60,814 bases of DNA, from assembly GCA_030141605.1 (NCBI GenBank), contig JAQGDQ010001125.1:1-60814 (forward strand), given 5' to 3'. Position numbers and translations under genes: made by a program. Shown here piece after piece: positions 1-12,996 of this stretch. The first letter of the stretch is position 1, and each line of letters begins with the position of its first letter. The notes beneath the pieces are model-generated. The model ran no database searches. It was not told the DNA's origin and saw nothing but the letters and a program-made list of their open reading frames with translations. Source of the stretch: Tubiluchus corallicola (Eukaryota; Priapulida; Priapulimorpha; Priapulimorphida; Tubiluchidae).

Positions 1-930
1 TTTCTGGCATTTTTTGACAGTGGCGTGGCAAGTGCTTGTGGTGCCCTCCCCTTTTAACGTTTTGATGATTGGCTTCATGGGTGAAACCGCTAATTGCGTG
101 TAATTTGTTGCGTCCCTGAGCCCAACTTTCCCTTTTCGACATGATGGGATGAAGATAAACGATTTTTTTCTAAGAATCATCCTGAGTTTGACTTGCGGTA
201 CTGCAGCAGAGTAACTCTTTTCTATACATAACTTATACATTGCAAAATGCGCTATGTTGAAATGCATATCTTATAATTAGAGGCAGATAACTTTTAATGA
301 GCTCAGGTATAAGTTTATTTGATGTCCAACAATAATAATGCGCAAAAAATCAATAAAAAACCTAGTCATTGGTCCTGCGCGGGACATCCTGGCGCTATCA
401 CACTGTCGTGCGTACTGTCGGTTGACATTTGGTATTGACACCTGTCCATTTTCCATGGGTAAATCTTTTAGGTTCGTTTGAGCGGGCTCGCCGCCACCGT
501 TTTCCAAAATTTCTTGTTCATCCTCCTCTGAAATAGAATGAAATTTTGATTTTCAACAATCATTTCACACGTGGCATAATTAATAAAGATTTAATAAATA
601 ATTAAATATTTTAATAGGGTGTCATAGGGTTATCGATTTTCTTTCCCAACAAGTAAATTTCTTTGTTACTTTGTATTTAGAAATTTTGAAATTTTCAAGA
701 ATAATTTTATCATGATCTTCAGGGTAATGGAGAAAGCAATAACCCCTTCACAAGTTCTCATTGGCAATTCAGATGTATTTTTTCAACGCAGTAGGTGCAC
801 AAAATTCACACATGTAAAGCTATAAGAAAGCAAATTCTGGCTACACCTAACACAGAACTTGCAGTTTATACTGGATGGTTGAAAATAAGATAGTGCTGTT
901 CTAGGCCATGAATGGTTGCAAGGTCAATTT
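1..930. other. Left flank, AT-rich, mostly non-coding
   Basis: This stretch precedes the 82-bp satellite. Apart from the exon candidate at 277-527 on the minus strand, I see no coding signal, RNA gene or transposon terminus in it. Confidence 0.5.
277..527 (-). CDS. Possible terminal coding exon, unknown protein
   Basis: On the minus strand a pyrimidine-rich acceptor (CTATTTCAG) ends at 528. It is followed by an open frame to a stop at 277 that begins with an acidic stretch (EDEQEILENG) and continues with a hydrophilic, non-repetitive sequence. That composition differs from the surrounding AT-rich DNA. A donor-like GTGTCA lies inside the frame, so the exon could also be internal and shorter. 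I do not recognise the protein, and no partner exon is visible because the gene would extend through the 82-bp satellite. This is a splice-signal plus open-frame call only. Confidence 0.25.
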
Positions 931-3900
931 TCCTTAAAAATGACAATCACAAGAGTACCAATGTAAGTAAACTGGGCCAATTTTCATACAGAAACGATTC
1001 TTTATTCAATTCTTTTTAAAAATGACAATAATAATAGTACCAATGTAAGTAAACTGGGCCAATTTTCATACAGAAACGATTCTTTATGCAATTCTTCTTA
1101 AAAATGATAATCATAAAAGTACCAATGTAAGTAAACTGGGCCAATTTTCATACAGAAACGATTCTTTATGCAATTCTTCTTAAAAATGACAATCATAAAA
1201 GTACCAATGTAAGTAAACTGGGCCAATTTTCATACAGAAACGATTCTTTATTCAATTCTCCTTAAAAATGATAATCATAAAAGTACCAATGTAAGTAAAC
1301 TGGGCCAATTTTCATACAGAAACGATTCTTTATGCAATTCTTCTTAAAAATGATAATCATAAAAGTACCAATGTAAGTAAACTGGGCCAATTTTCATACA
1401 GAAACGATTCTTTATTCAATTCTTCTTAAAAATGATAATCATAAAAGTACCAATGTAAGTAAACTGGGCCAATTTTCTTACAGAAACGATTCTTTATTCA
1501 ATTCTTCTTAAAAATGATAATCATAAAAGTACCAATGTAAGTAAACTGGGCCAATTTTCATACAGAAACGATTCTTTATGCAATTCTTCTTAAAAATGAC
1601 AATCATAAGAGTACCAATGTAAGTAAACTGGGCCAATTTTCATACAGAAACGATTCTTTATGCAATTCTTCTTAAAAATGATAATCATAAAAGTACCAAT
1701 GTAAGTAAACTGGGCCAATTTTCATACAGAAACGATTCTTTATGCAATTCTTCTTAAAAATGACAATCATAAAAGTACCAATGTAAGTAAACTGGGCCAA
1801 TTTTCATACAGAAACGATTCTTTATTCAATTCTCCTTAAAAATGATAATCATAAAAGTACCAATGTAAGTAAACTGGGCCAATTTTCATACAGAAACGAT
1901 TCTTTATGCAATTCTTCTTAAAAATGATAATCATAAAAGTACCAATGTAAGTAAACTGGGCCAATTTTCATACAGAAACGATTCTTTATGCAATTCTTCT
2001 TAAAAATGATAATCATAAAAGTACCAATGTAAGTAAACTGGGCCAATTTTCATACAGAAACGATTCTTTATGCAATTCTTCTTAAAAATGACAATCATAA
2101 AAGTACCAATGTAAGTAAACTGGGCCAATTTTCATACAGAAACGATTCTTTATTCAATTCTTCTTAAAAATGATAATCATAAAAGTACCAATGTAAGTAA
2201 ACTGGGCCAATTTTCATACAGAAACGATTCTTTATGCAATTCTTCTTAAAAATGATAATCATAAAAGTACCAATGTAAGTAAACTGGGCCAATTTTCATA
2301 CAGAAACGATTCTTTATGCAATTCTTCTTAAAAATGATAATCATAAAAGTACCAATGTAAGTAAACTGGGCCAATTTTCATACAGAAACGATTCTTTATG
2401 CAATTCTTCTTAAAAATGATAATCATAAAAGTACCAATGTAAGTAAACTGGGCCAATTTTCATACAGAAACGATTCTTTATTCAATTCTTCTTAAAAATG
2501 ATAATCATAAAAGTACCAATGTAAGTAAACTGGGCCAATTTTCTTACAGAAACGTTCTTATTCAATTCTTCTTAAAAATGATAATCATAAAAGTACCAAT
2601 GTAAGTAAACTGGGCCAATTTTCATACAGAAACGATTCTTTACAATTCTTCTTAAAAATGACTCATAAAAGTACCAATGTAAGTAAACTGGGCCAATTTT
2701 CATACAAACGATTCTTTATTCAATTCTTCTTAAAAATGATAATCTAAGTACCAATGTAAGTAAACTGGGCCAATTTTCATACAGAAACGATTCTTGCAAT
2801 TCTTCTTAAAAATGATCATAAAGTACCAATGTAAGTAAACTGGGCCAATTTTCATACAGAAACGATTCTTTATGCAATTCTTCTTAAAAATGACAATCAT
2901 AAAAGTACCAATGTAAGTAAACTGGGCCAATTTTCATACAGAAACGATTCTTTATGCAATTCTTCTTAAAAATGATAATCATAAAAGTACCAATGTAAGT
3001 AAACTGGGCCAATTTTCATACAGAAACGATTCTTTATTCAATTCTTCTTAAAAATGATAATCATAAAAGTACCAATGTAAGTAAACTGGGCCAATTTTCA
3101 TACAGAAACGATTCTTTATGCAATTCTTCTTAAAAATGATAATCATAAAAGTACCAATGTAAGTAAACTGGGCCAATTTTCATACAGAAACGATTCTTTA
3201 TGCAATTCTTCTTAAAAATGATAATCATAAAAGTACCAATGTAAGTAAACTGGGCCAATTTTCATACAGAAACGATTCTTTATGCAATTCTTCTTAAAAA
3301 TGATAATCATAAAAGTACCAATGTAAGTAAACTGGGCCAATTTTCATACAGAAACGATTCTTTATTCAATTCTTCTTAAAAATGATAATCATAAAAGTAC
3401 CAATGTAAGTAAACTGGGCCAATTTTCATACAGAAACGATTCTTTATGCAATTCTTCTTAAAAATGATAATCATAAAAGTACCAATGTAAGTAAACTGGG
3501 CCAATTTCATACAGAAACGATTCTTTATTCAATTCTTCTTAAAAATGATAATCATAAAAGTACCAATGTAAGTAAACTGGGCCAATTTTCATACAGAAAC
3601 GATTCTTTATGCAATTCTTCTTAAAAATGATAATCATAAGTACCAATGTAAGTAAACTGGGCCAATTTTCATACAGAAACGATTCTTTATTCAATTCTTC
3701 TTCTTAAAAATGATAATCATAAAAGTACCAATGTAAGTAAACTGGGCCAATTTTCATACAGAAACGATTCTTTATGCAATTCTTCTTAAAAATGACAATC
3801 ATAAAAGTACCAATGTAAGTAAACTGGGCCAATTTTCATACAGAAACGATTCTTTATGCAATTCTTCTTAAAAATGATAATCATAAAAGTACCAATGTAA

Positions 3901-4510
3901 GTAAACTGGGCCAATTTTCATACAGAAACGATTCTTTATGCAATTCTTCTTAAAAATGACAATCATAAAAGTACCAATGTAAGTAAACTGGGCCAATTTT
4001 CATACAGAAACGATTCTTTATTCAATTCTCCTTAAAAATGATAATCATAAAAGTACCAATGTAAGTAAACTGGGCCAATTTTCATACAGAAACGATTCTT
4101 TATGCAATTCTTCTTAAAAATGATAATCATAAAAGTACCAATGTAAGTAAACTGGGCCAATTTTCATACAGAAACGATTCTTTATTCAATTCTTCTTAAA
4201 AATGATAATCATAAAAGTACCAATGTAAGTAAACTGGGCCAATTTTCATACAGAAACGATTCTTTATTCAATTCTTCTTAAAAATGATAATCATAAAAGT
4301 ACCAATGTAAGTAAACTGGGCCAATTTTCATACAGAAACGATTCTTTATTCAATTCTTCTTAAAAATGATAATCATAAAAGTACCAATGTAAGTAAACTG
4401 GGCCAATTTTCTTACAGAAACGATTCTTTATTCAATTCTTCTTAAAAATGATAATCATAAAAGTACCAATGTAAGTAAACTGGGCCAATTTTCTTACAGA
4501 AATGATTCTT
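930..4510. repeat. 82-bp satellite array, about 43 units
   Basis: The anchor GTAAGTAAACTGGGCC recurs at 963, 1045, 1127, 1209, 1291 and so on, exactly 82 bp apart, until about 4490. Units differ at a few diagnostic sites: TATGC or TATTC, GATAAT or GACAAT, CTTCTT or CTCCTT, and TTTTCATACAG or TTTTCTTACAG. Every unit carries a perfect donor-like GTAAGT and, about 20 bp on, an acceptor-like T-rich tract ending in ACAG. Units between about 2530 and 2825 have many 1-6-bp deletions. Short reading frames inside the array are by-products of the period. It is not a CRISPR array, because there are no unique spacers. Confidence 0.97.
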
Positions 4511-5061
4511 TTCCCATACTGGAGTTTAGATTTTCATTTTAAAGAAAACCAAACAATTGTGTAAACACTAATTCAGAATAAAGTATGCACTAAAATACTG
4601 AAAACTACAATAGCTTTTTTTACATAAAAGCTACGTGCGGCTCAGTGAATCAACTAAGGCTGGCAACAGCGCTTTTTTGTCACATTCACGTGGCCGACAA
4701 ATAGAAGGCGGTACCGTGATAACCATGATCATGAACTGCAGTATTAGTTTCTGACGTCATATGATGTAGAGCCCATTTTCGTGGCATCGCGCGTTTAAGC
4801 AATAACACTTCCGCAAACGTGCTTGACGCGGAAGGGAAGATGCCTGTTATTGCACAAACTGTGGTTAGTTTCTGATGTAAGCAATAGCTGTGTTCGGTTG
4901 CCGTTAATTAACCTTCTAAGCTAATTATTAAAATATAAGAAATAACTGCTAACTTTTATAGGCAAGAAAATGTATATTTTGGACAATAAAATAAAATGAG
5001 ATCGAGTCTAAACAATCTTACGGTTTTCCTTTAAGCTTTTGCAGCACTGAACCGCCACATA
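4511..5061. repeat. Dispersed repeat, copy 1, no gene
   Basis: No coding sequence is seen. The part at about 4952-5034 (around AACTTTTATAGGCAAGAAAA) is closely matched at 15604-15686. A related segment with CCGTTAATTAA and a CTTCCTTTAAGC end is at 14340-14520. All three copies are in the same orientation, so this is an unclassified interspersed repeat. Confidence 0.6.
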
Positions 5062-5065
5062 TTAA

Positions 5066-5489
5066 CCCTTTCAGTCCCAAATTATTTTTTTTGATAAGAA
5101 AATTTTGGCTTGGTAGTTTTGTTCAGTATGTCCATCTTGTTTACACATAATAATTATTTTTTTCTACCTGTGCCCGCATGCTAAATATAGCCTGTCCGCG
5201 CTAATATTCATTTTGCAACTGCTGATAATTTTTTAAAGTACTTAAGACATTTAGTATGCATGCTATGCTGATCTGTACAAAGTCGTCTTTAAAGTACTGT
5301 ACGTTGCACAGTTTTTTATGCTATGTAGATTTTCTAGTTTGCCATTTTATCACTATTTTTAGTCTATTGTTATAGGCTTAAATCAAAATAACTATTAACA
5401 GATCAAATAACTGTCAGTTTTAAAATTTTATTAATTTTGAAGGCAGAAAATATTCTCGCATCACACGGGATACAACGGGTATGAAAGGG
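5066..5489. mobile_element. piggyBac-type MITE, copy 1
   Basis: A 424-bp element begins CCCTTTCAGTCCC and ends ATGAAAGGG. It is flanked on both sides by TTAA (5062-5065 and 5490-5493), the target duplication specific to piggyBac transposons. It has no coding capacity. The same sequence occurs in the opposite orientation at 15689-16141. Confidence 0.88.
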
Positions 5490-5493
5490 TTAA

Positions 5494-7099
5494 AGGGTTT
5501 TCCTGTTAGTCATCGGCATTTGATTACCCTTGTACCTTTAATTAATTAATTACTCTTGTACTTATTTGAAATGTACCTGTCATTACGTTTTTTCTCAAAT
5601 AAAAGTATTTAAACAAATCAGGCTGGCGGAGGAAACAAAATACCTACTTGCTTCACAGTTATCTGACACTGATGAAAATTTAGAACTGTCAATAAATTCG
5701 CATCATTCTGCAGAAAGTTGACATATATAAGTTTATAAGTTTATTTACATACGTTTATTTATTTCCACTCTGCATCTAACAGTTATAATAAAAATACAGA
5801 TAATTTCACTGAAGTAAATATAAATATAAATGCAATATTATGCAGAAATTACAAAAGAGATTCTTATGCAGCATATACATGTGCAAATTACATTACAGAG
5901 TAATTTTGATGCATACAGTTTGAGCCTAAAAGCATAGCTTGACAGGCCAAACTGTACGTGGAAATCTTAAAGAAGTGATTAATAATTGAAATAATAATAA
6001 TATATACATAAAAGTGTGGGGGGGGAGTAGTGAATGAAAGATGAAATGGAGCGAGAACTAGGAAAAACTGTGATCATGATTATAAAGTGTTCAGTAACCT
6101 GTTGAGCATAGTCACGTTTTATTAAGATTACTGTGGAAAAAGAATGCATTTGATTACCATTATCAAACTGTGTTACTCTCAATACTTTTGAAATATTTCT
6201 TTTCTGACGGTTTTTTTAAAAGTTGAAAGGGAGTGACTACATTTTGAATTGCGGCTTAGTCTGTTCCATAGGTCTGGTCCCATATAGCTAATGAAACACG
6301 TTTATAAATAAGTTAACACGTCAGATGAAAGGGTAATACACGTCAATTCATACGTGCACAGGTTTAAAATATTTTCAACGAGCGCATTTGTGAAGTAATG
6401 GAGAAAACTCCATTAAGAGCAAGATCGATATTCAGGTGTGAAATGCTCTACAGGTGCAAAACTGATTAAACTTTGTAGATTTCTCAAAATGAAACATCTA
6501 GAGATTACCGCCTACTGCTGTAATAAGCCTATACATGTACGCATAATGAACTTGGCATTTTCCACTGTAATAGGTACACTGTCTAGCATTGCATTTGCCT
6601 GCCTAAAAACATAAAAGTATGATCATTCCATGTCAACATTTGCTTGAAAAAATTCTCAAAAATAGCACATTACCTGCCCGCAATGAACACACGCGAAGTT
6701 TTACAGCCTAAATGTTTCTATTTCTCAAGATATTGAGGCACAAGTTTGAATTCCCCACACACAAGAAATTAGTTCATGAAGTGGAATACAGGTAGAGGTA
6801 GGATTAGGGTTAGGGTATTTAAATTGTGTGGGGCATAACAAACTCATGATATTGATTTTTTTCAAATATGGTTGATGTACACCATTGGTTTTCAATCGCG
6901 AGTGCCTTATTTACGTTCCGAGCATGTTTGAGCTTCCATATTTTTAAAAATAAACGTTGCGTGGACCTAAGAATTTGCACTATGGGTAGACTTTAGATAC
7001 AACCCCTCGAAATCTCAATATATAGATTTTCAGAAGAAGACATAGAAGATATAGACATAGAACATTTATTTTCCCCAATTAGTTTAACATCAAAAGTTT
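5494..7099. other. Intergenic, no feature seen
   Basis: AT-rich sequence with no convincing exon, RNA gene or transposon end. The block around 5745-5990 (TTTATAAGTTTATTT and similar) resembles the AT-rich 3' tails of retroelements elsewhere in the window, but it has no boundary I can define. Confidence 0.4.
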
Positions 7100-7340
7100 T
7101 TTAAATATTAAGTAATTATAATCATGCAGCAGGGTAGGGAAGGAGCACAGGGTCATCTAGTCTGCTGCCCTTTCTTATAAATGGATTAGTATATTAAAAA
7201 TTAACGATGATGCTGCAGATAACAAAAACAAATAAGAAAAATATAGAAATAAAAACAGTATAAATGATTCAAATTATCCAAAAAGAACTGAAAACAAAAA
7301 AATATAATAAAGTTAGATATCAAAATCTAAACAAAACAAT
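7100..7340 (-). repeat. Retroelement 3'-end-like repeat, copy 1
   Basis: It contains GGTCATCTAGTCTGC beside a short inverted repeat (GGGTAGGGAAGG, CTGCCCTTT). The same arrangement is at 20938-20990 and, more weakly, at 35968-36016. In the 20.9-kb copy the minus-strand end runs into an (ATT)n tract, so the family is probably the 3' end of a retroposon. The class is not resolved. Confidence 0.5.
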
Positions 7341-7994
7341 ACAATTATTCAGTAATTAGGATTATTATATGTAGTAGTTTCAAATGGGGTCTTATTAACA
7401 GGTGAATTTGACCAAGGTTAGTGAGTAAAGTTAAAAACTGAGAGTATGGTAAGATAAAATAAGCATCAAAAAAGTGTAATAGAGAAAAATTTATGAGAAA
7501 AATTCAAGTACGAGAAAGAGCAACAATTACTTGGCGATGAGAAAAAACTTGCTAGCTTGCTTATTAGCCTTACAAGTTATGTACTACAGGTATTTAGTAA
7601 GAATTTTGTGTATTTTTTGGAAGCAGAAATCACAGCACAGAAGCAAAGACACTTATTGGTTTTATATTGTAGACGCATTGTATTGTACTGTATTGTATTT
7701 TGTATTGTTGACCTGTGACACTTAGTCCACTGCTACAGATGAGCAAATTATGAATGGCTAAAAATACTTTCAAAAAATTAAAGACGAATTAGGTGAGTCG
7801 ACACGCAATGACCAAATAGTTATATCGTGTGTCACTGAGCTATTTAGTTATCACAAAACATAATGTAATTAGATGACTGATCTGATCATTACATCATTCC
7901 ATTTTAAACACTAATGTTTTTTTATCATGATTCACTTTAAATTTTCAGATTATCTCCATTACTTTTTTTTCTATCACTGTGTGGGACAATCTAA
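7341..7994. other. Intergenic, no feature seen
   Basis: AT-rich sequence. The short open frames here show no protein-like composition and no splice context. Confidence 0.4.
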
Positions 7995-8316
7995 CAAGTC
8001 CTGCTTTTTGATTGTCCGCAACACATTTACCTTCGTGTATAAGTGAACAAGCCCTGCTTTTTGATTGCCCGCAACACATTTACCTTCGTGTATAAGTGAA
8101 CAAGCCCTGCTTTTTGATTGCCAGCAACACATTTACCTTCGTGTATAGGTGAACAAGCCCTGCTTTTTGATTGCCAGCAACACATTTACCTTCGTGTATA
8201 GGTGAACAAGCCCTGCTTTTTGATTGCCAGCAACACATTTACCTTCGTATATAAGTGAACAAGCCCTGCTTTTTGATTGCCCGTAACACATTTACCTTCG
8301 TATATAAGTGAACAGT
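7995..8316. repeat. 53-bp tandem repeat, 6 units
   Basis: The core CTGCTTTTTGATTGCC recurs at 8001, 8054, 8107, 8160, 8213 and 8266. The units are more than 90% alike, and the array ends at GTGAACAGTG. No coding or transposon relation is visible. Confidence 0.95.
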
Positions 8317-10210
8317 GTTTGAGGCTTTTTCTGTGCAGTATTTCTTATTTGTATTATATCCATTGTAGGCCCTTTCACTAGATATTGTATATGTAATTAT
8401 TGTAAATGTGTAATGTGAAATAAATGACTTACTTTTGACTTAATATTAGATTTTTTTAGTTCTTCAGTACATCTTACTTATGTAGTGTGTAACTACTGCA
8501 GGAAACAAAGCACAAGTAAGCAAACCCTAAACTGAAGGACGAAAGAACAGGAGCTTTCCCTTACTGGAGGGAAACATTTACTAGCAATTCACAATAAGAG
8601 TGGTCAGTCATCGAATTCAACAATATAAATCTCTATGGAATAAGTTAGATAAGAGAATGATTGTTGCGATGATGTGACCATTATTTCAAATCACAGTCAT
8701 GCACTGTGCTACCACCAGGTGGCCCACGTATAGAGCAACCTTAAAGACCAGCACAGGTTAGCCACCCAATATTACCCTGCTTACTGGATTTGGCAGAGAA
8801 ACACAGCAGGGGGCTTTTTTAAAGTCTGCAATAATTAAAAAAAAACAATTGCACAGCCAACGCAAGACAATACAAAAGAGTAAACAATAGAGTATCATAA
8901 ATAATACAAAAATAATGTACATGAAAAGAGAAACCCATTTGTACAATTTCAAGTTTGAGCTCCTTATCTGATACCCTAGGGGGTTGGGGTTGGTGGCTCC
9001 CAGTAGGGTGCACACAGGTGATCAAGTTGTAATTAGCCCACCTCTCTGGAGAGAATCAAGAAACCAAGAGCGGAAGAAGAAGAGAGACAAACGACAAGCA
9101 CAAATTGTGCTAAGTGTCTGTATTTATTTATTTTTTTATTTATTATTATTATCACATTCAGTGCAATATAATGACATTAAGCACACGGTGACATCAAAAT
9201 TATTACATCATACTGTATTAAATTGTTGTGTTTCATACACTATCGTTATCATAAAAGAATAATTGTACTGCAATGGGCTAGAGAAGCAAAGGCTTGTATA
9301 AGCCCACTGTCATGTGAACCTGATAAAAAAGAATGGATGAGTGAACAAAAAAAAGAACTGGGAGAAAGGTTAGATCACACAGGAAGGGTAGAAGGATGTG
9401 TTAGTGGAAATGGTAGGAAGAAAGATAATAGATTGCGCTATGTTGACATCAGCTCTAAAGATTTATCAATGATGCCTTGTTTTGCATAATCGCAATGCTG
9501 TACATGTAACATTGCTTCGGGTGGCAGATCCACAATCTGGTGTGTAGAAAGAAAGCATGCTACCTCTTCGTTATCCCTGTTGAGTTACAATGAGCATTTG
9601 CAACCATTAAGACAGATTCTTAAGTTTTGTAATGGTCACATTTTGATACTGGCCAACTAACGGTCAATTGTCCACTTTGTTTTAGAAATGCTATTATCAG
9701 AACTACAATAACAACAATCTCAATGTATCAAAAGGACTCTAAATGTAATGAAATAAATGCAGCATCGTGTTACATTCAAAGTGTCTTCTGCCACCTACAT
9801 ATTTACTCAGCTAACGGCAATGTAAACACTCACGTGGTAAAGGCGACAACCGAGTACAATGGCGGAAATCAATTACAGCAACGCAAACGGTGCTTCTTCA
9901 AGTAAAGAGCGCATTCATTCGTGGAACTAATCAATAATCAATAATTGTGCATTTGATATTATAATGAGCAAACATGCACAAAATTTCCCAATGAAAAGAG
10001 AAGGTAGAGGTGATAAGAGCGGCAGACTCCAGCACGACTAATTTTGACAACGAGTTTTGCCCCTAAAGGAGTAACGGGTGCAACGAAACCACAAGGCTTA
10101 ACAAACGTTGACTGGAAATATCAACCAGGCGCTTTTATCTAGTTTGTTTAATTATGAATATTCTTGGCAGGTAGTGATGAGCGATTTTGAAATTTTACAA
10201 TTCGATTATA
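8317..10210. other. Intergenic, no feature seen
   Basis: Several short open frames occur, but none has splice signals or protein-like composition. No repeat or RNA gene is identified. Confidence 0.4.
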
Positions 10211-10218
10211 ATCTAGTC

Positions 10219-10700
10219 CAGGCGTGTGCAAATTATCTGACTAGCTGGGCCACATTAAACTTTCCCGCAATTCCTGCAGGCCACAGGCAGTTTGATCAAG
10301 GAGCCAAGTACAGAAAGGCCTAATAATGATTTTTTTGCATCCGACCTGCGTACATCATTACTACTACACTCAAGAAACTATTTTAGAAGTTATTAAAATT
10401 GATATTACAAACCTATGTTTCTACTTTCAGGACAGATAGTGGTAATTTCATTACAATGCATATTAGTAATGTGTATCTCACATTCTGTGTAGTACAGTGA
10501 CATTAAGCTACAACCGTCTTGTAAGGGTTAATGGCATCCGATCTAGTAGAAAAAAACTACCCGCACTATCTTTGGGATCGTGGCACGGACTTCAGCTGGA
10601 AACACTCAATTAATCACCCGGGCGGCACGTTCATTAGGTTGACAAATCTCTTCGTGGGCCACACAAATTCTCTCGGCGGGCCGCAATTTGCACACCCATG
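10219..10700 (+). mobile_element. hAT-type MITE, copy A
   Basis: A 482-bp element with ends CAGGCGTGTGCAAATT and AATTTGCACACCCATG is flanked by a perfect 8-bp target duplication, ATCTAGTC (10211-10218 and 10701-10708). The 8-bp duplication and CAGGG-type termini place it in the hAT superfamily. It has no transposase; the open frame shared by all copies is a by-product. The same element occurs at 12997, 18302, 19455 and 39978. Confidence 0.93.
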
Positions 10701-10708
10701 ATCTAGTC

Positions 10709-11372
10709 CTTGTAATTAGATATCACGATTAATTCTTTGCGGTGATTTTAGTGTTTTAACCACATCCACATTTTTCCATGATCGCAGTGAAATATAGCCT
10801 ATAACTTCTTCACAGCTTCACCACTGTCTGCCATTTTTGTACCCGGAAACTATTTTTATAGGCGCACACCTGCTTTTTTGTTAACTACTCTATGACAATA
10901 TCGTTACAAGCGTCACATATCAAAGAATACGAAGCACAAAGTTTGCACCGCTGTGGTTCACAATTGTGTGCATTGTGGAAGATGAGAAAAATGAAGAAAA
11001 ATGCAAAGATTCGGTTTATTTGTGCTGCCATGCTACCTTTTAGTCAGTATTTCAAGCCACTGGCGTAGCCGTGTCTAGTTTTTTTGCTGGATTACTGCTG
11101 CGTTTACCCGTCTGAAGGCAGATTTCTTTTATTTTAGAATTCTGCCTGCCCAATGTCTACAATAGATGTGACTGGCGTATGATGATGATCATAAGACAGT
11201 ATTCAGCACGTATATTTTGCTCTCGATTAATTGAATTACTGTTCAATCGTCGAATAAATCAATTTATGCATGGTTGTAATTGCGATTAATTCAATTAATC
11301 TATAAATAGCCCAGACACTGCTGCCTTACGAAGATCTTATATAAAACACAAAAGCTGTCACATCCTGAAATT
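10709..11372. other. Intergenic, no feature seen
   Basis: AT-rich spacer between the hAT MITE and the 30-bp array; nothing is recognised. Confidence 0.4.
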
Positions 11373-11620
11373 TGTTCATTTCTCAATTGTTTGTTTGTTG
11401 ATTGTTCATTTCTCAATTGTTTGTTTGTTGATTGTTCATTTCTCGATTGTTTGTTTGTTGATTGTTCATTTCTCGATTGTCTGCTTGTTGATTGTTCATT
11501 TCTCGATTGTCTGCTTGTTGATTGTTCATTTCTCAATTGTTTGTTTGTTGACTGTTCATTTCTCAATTGTTTGTTTGTTGACTGTTCATTTCTCAATTGT
11601 TTGTTTGTTGATTGTTCATT
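11373..11620. repeat. 30-bp minisatellite, 8 units
   Basis: The unit starts TGTTCATTTCTC and repeats every 30 bp from 11373 to 11612, with a partial ninth. Units vary as CAATTG or CGATTG and TTTGTTTG or TCTGCTTG. Because 30 is a multiple of three, several frames on both strands stay open and would give a decapeptide repeat (NEQSTNKQ type). There is no start context, splice signal or codon bias to support translation. Confidence 0.97.
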
Positions 11621-11816
11621 GATTGTGTGGTTGTAATAATCAGAAATGTCTAAGAAGTTTTAAAACCATTTTTAGCCGAATGGCGATTTTTTCACTACAT
11701 TTTACAACTTTGTGTGCTGTACTGTGTTGTGCGATAGAGTTCAATTTTCAGTGTGACTTCGACTAGGAAAAGATGATTCTAGAACATGGGACTTAAATTT
11801 GAAAAATAGACATACA

Positions 11817-12165
11817 ATGAACAAAACACATTTTATTCTTTAATGTTGTCATTGGTTTTGACGCTTATTACTGAAAGATGTTGTCTTATCAAACAGTGCA
11901 CTGGTTTAAAAAATAGACAAGCTATGAAAAACACATTTTGTTTTTTAATGTTGTCATTGGTTTTGCCGCTTATTAGTTATTACTGAAAGATGTTGTCTTA
12001 TTAAACAGTGCACTGGTTTAAAAAATAGACAAGCTATGAAAAACACATTTTGTTTTTTAATGTTGTCATTGCTTTTGCCGCTTATTACTGAAAGATGTTG
12101 TCTTTTTAAACAGTGCACTGGTTTTTGAAAGATGTTGTCTTATTAAACAGTGCACTGATTTCATT
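11817..12165. repeat. 105-112-bp tandem repeat, about 3.3 units
   Basis: The segment from ACACATTTT through GATGTTGTCTTATTAAACAGTGCACTGG to AATAGACAAG recurs with starts at 11826, 11931 and 12043, plus a short fourth fragment at about 12126. The second unit has a 7-bp insertion. No coding content is seen. Confidence 0.9.
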
Positions 12166-12218
12166 ATGTGTGGTTTTATTAAGCAACTACTACTATACGA
12201 GTACTGTTCCTCATATTG

Positions 12219-12249
12219 AAAATAATAATAATAATAATAATAATAATAA
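12219..12249. repeat. (AAT)n microsatellite
   Basis: About ten uninterrupted AAT triplets. Confidence 0.95.
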
Positions 12250-12996
12250 GCAATTAAGGCATTAATTGATGGTGTTGAAAAAGCATTTTTAAGACATGAT
12301 GAACGATATACTATGTAATGATCGTATCATTCAAAATGAGGCCTAATGATTAACTATTGAAAATAATCGTATTTGTGAAATGGGTTGCATTGTAATGACA
12401 AGTACCTGGTATAGCTGGTTGTACGTCACTGTTCAACTGTTTCATCTGTTCAATCTGCAACACCTAGAAAATGCCAATGCAACAGATTAATCACTTAATA
12501 CAATAAAAACATTTAATTTCGTACGTTACGCTTCACGTTAATAATAAATTCAAAAATTCAATTCAACTCAAATGCACATGACTCATAAATCTCTCTTTAG
12601 TCATATAAATGATTTTGCTGTTTTATTATTAAGACAAAAATGATGTCCATATTCGTGAAAACAAAAAATAACTCAATGCACATAATTATTACATATCTAT
12701 GTTCACAAATTGTGACGTGGTAACTGGCAAGTCTAAAAATGAACAGATCTTCCATTGTGTAAACATGTTTAATTATTTATTGTAATTTGCACAAATTGGA
12801 ACCTGCAAAGTACTGAATGGTGGAGCTAGCTGTACCAGTGCAAACAAAATCCATCCAGTCCTTGTGTGAAATGAACGTTTTTGTTGCATGGGCCACCAAA
12901 AAGAAATCTATATTTGTTTCCGAAAGTTCTCTGAGTTTATGACACGGATTCCATACATCATTTTCTTTGTATCCTCAGTGTGAAATAGGCCTAACA
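12250..12996. other. Intergenic, no feature seen
   Basis: AT-rich spacer with no recognisable feature. Confidence 0.4.

Noticed and set aside
930-4510. CRISPR-like regular array
   Set aside because: Units are contiguous 82-mers without unique spacers, in an animal genome.
11300-11636. Repeat protein of NEQSTNKQ decapeptides, or CLLIVHFSIV on the other strand
   Set aside because: The 30-bp minisatellite is a multiple of three, so open frames on both strands are expected. There is no start context or splice evidence.
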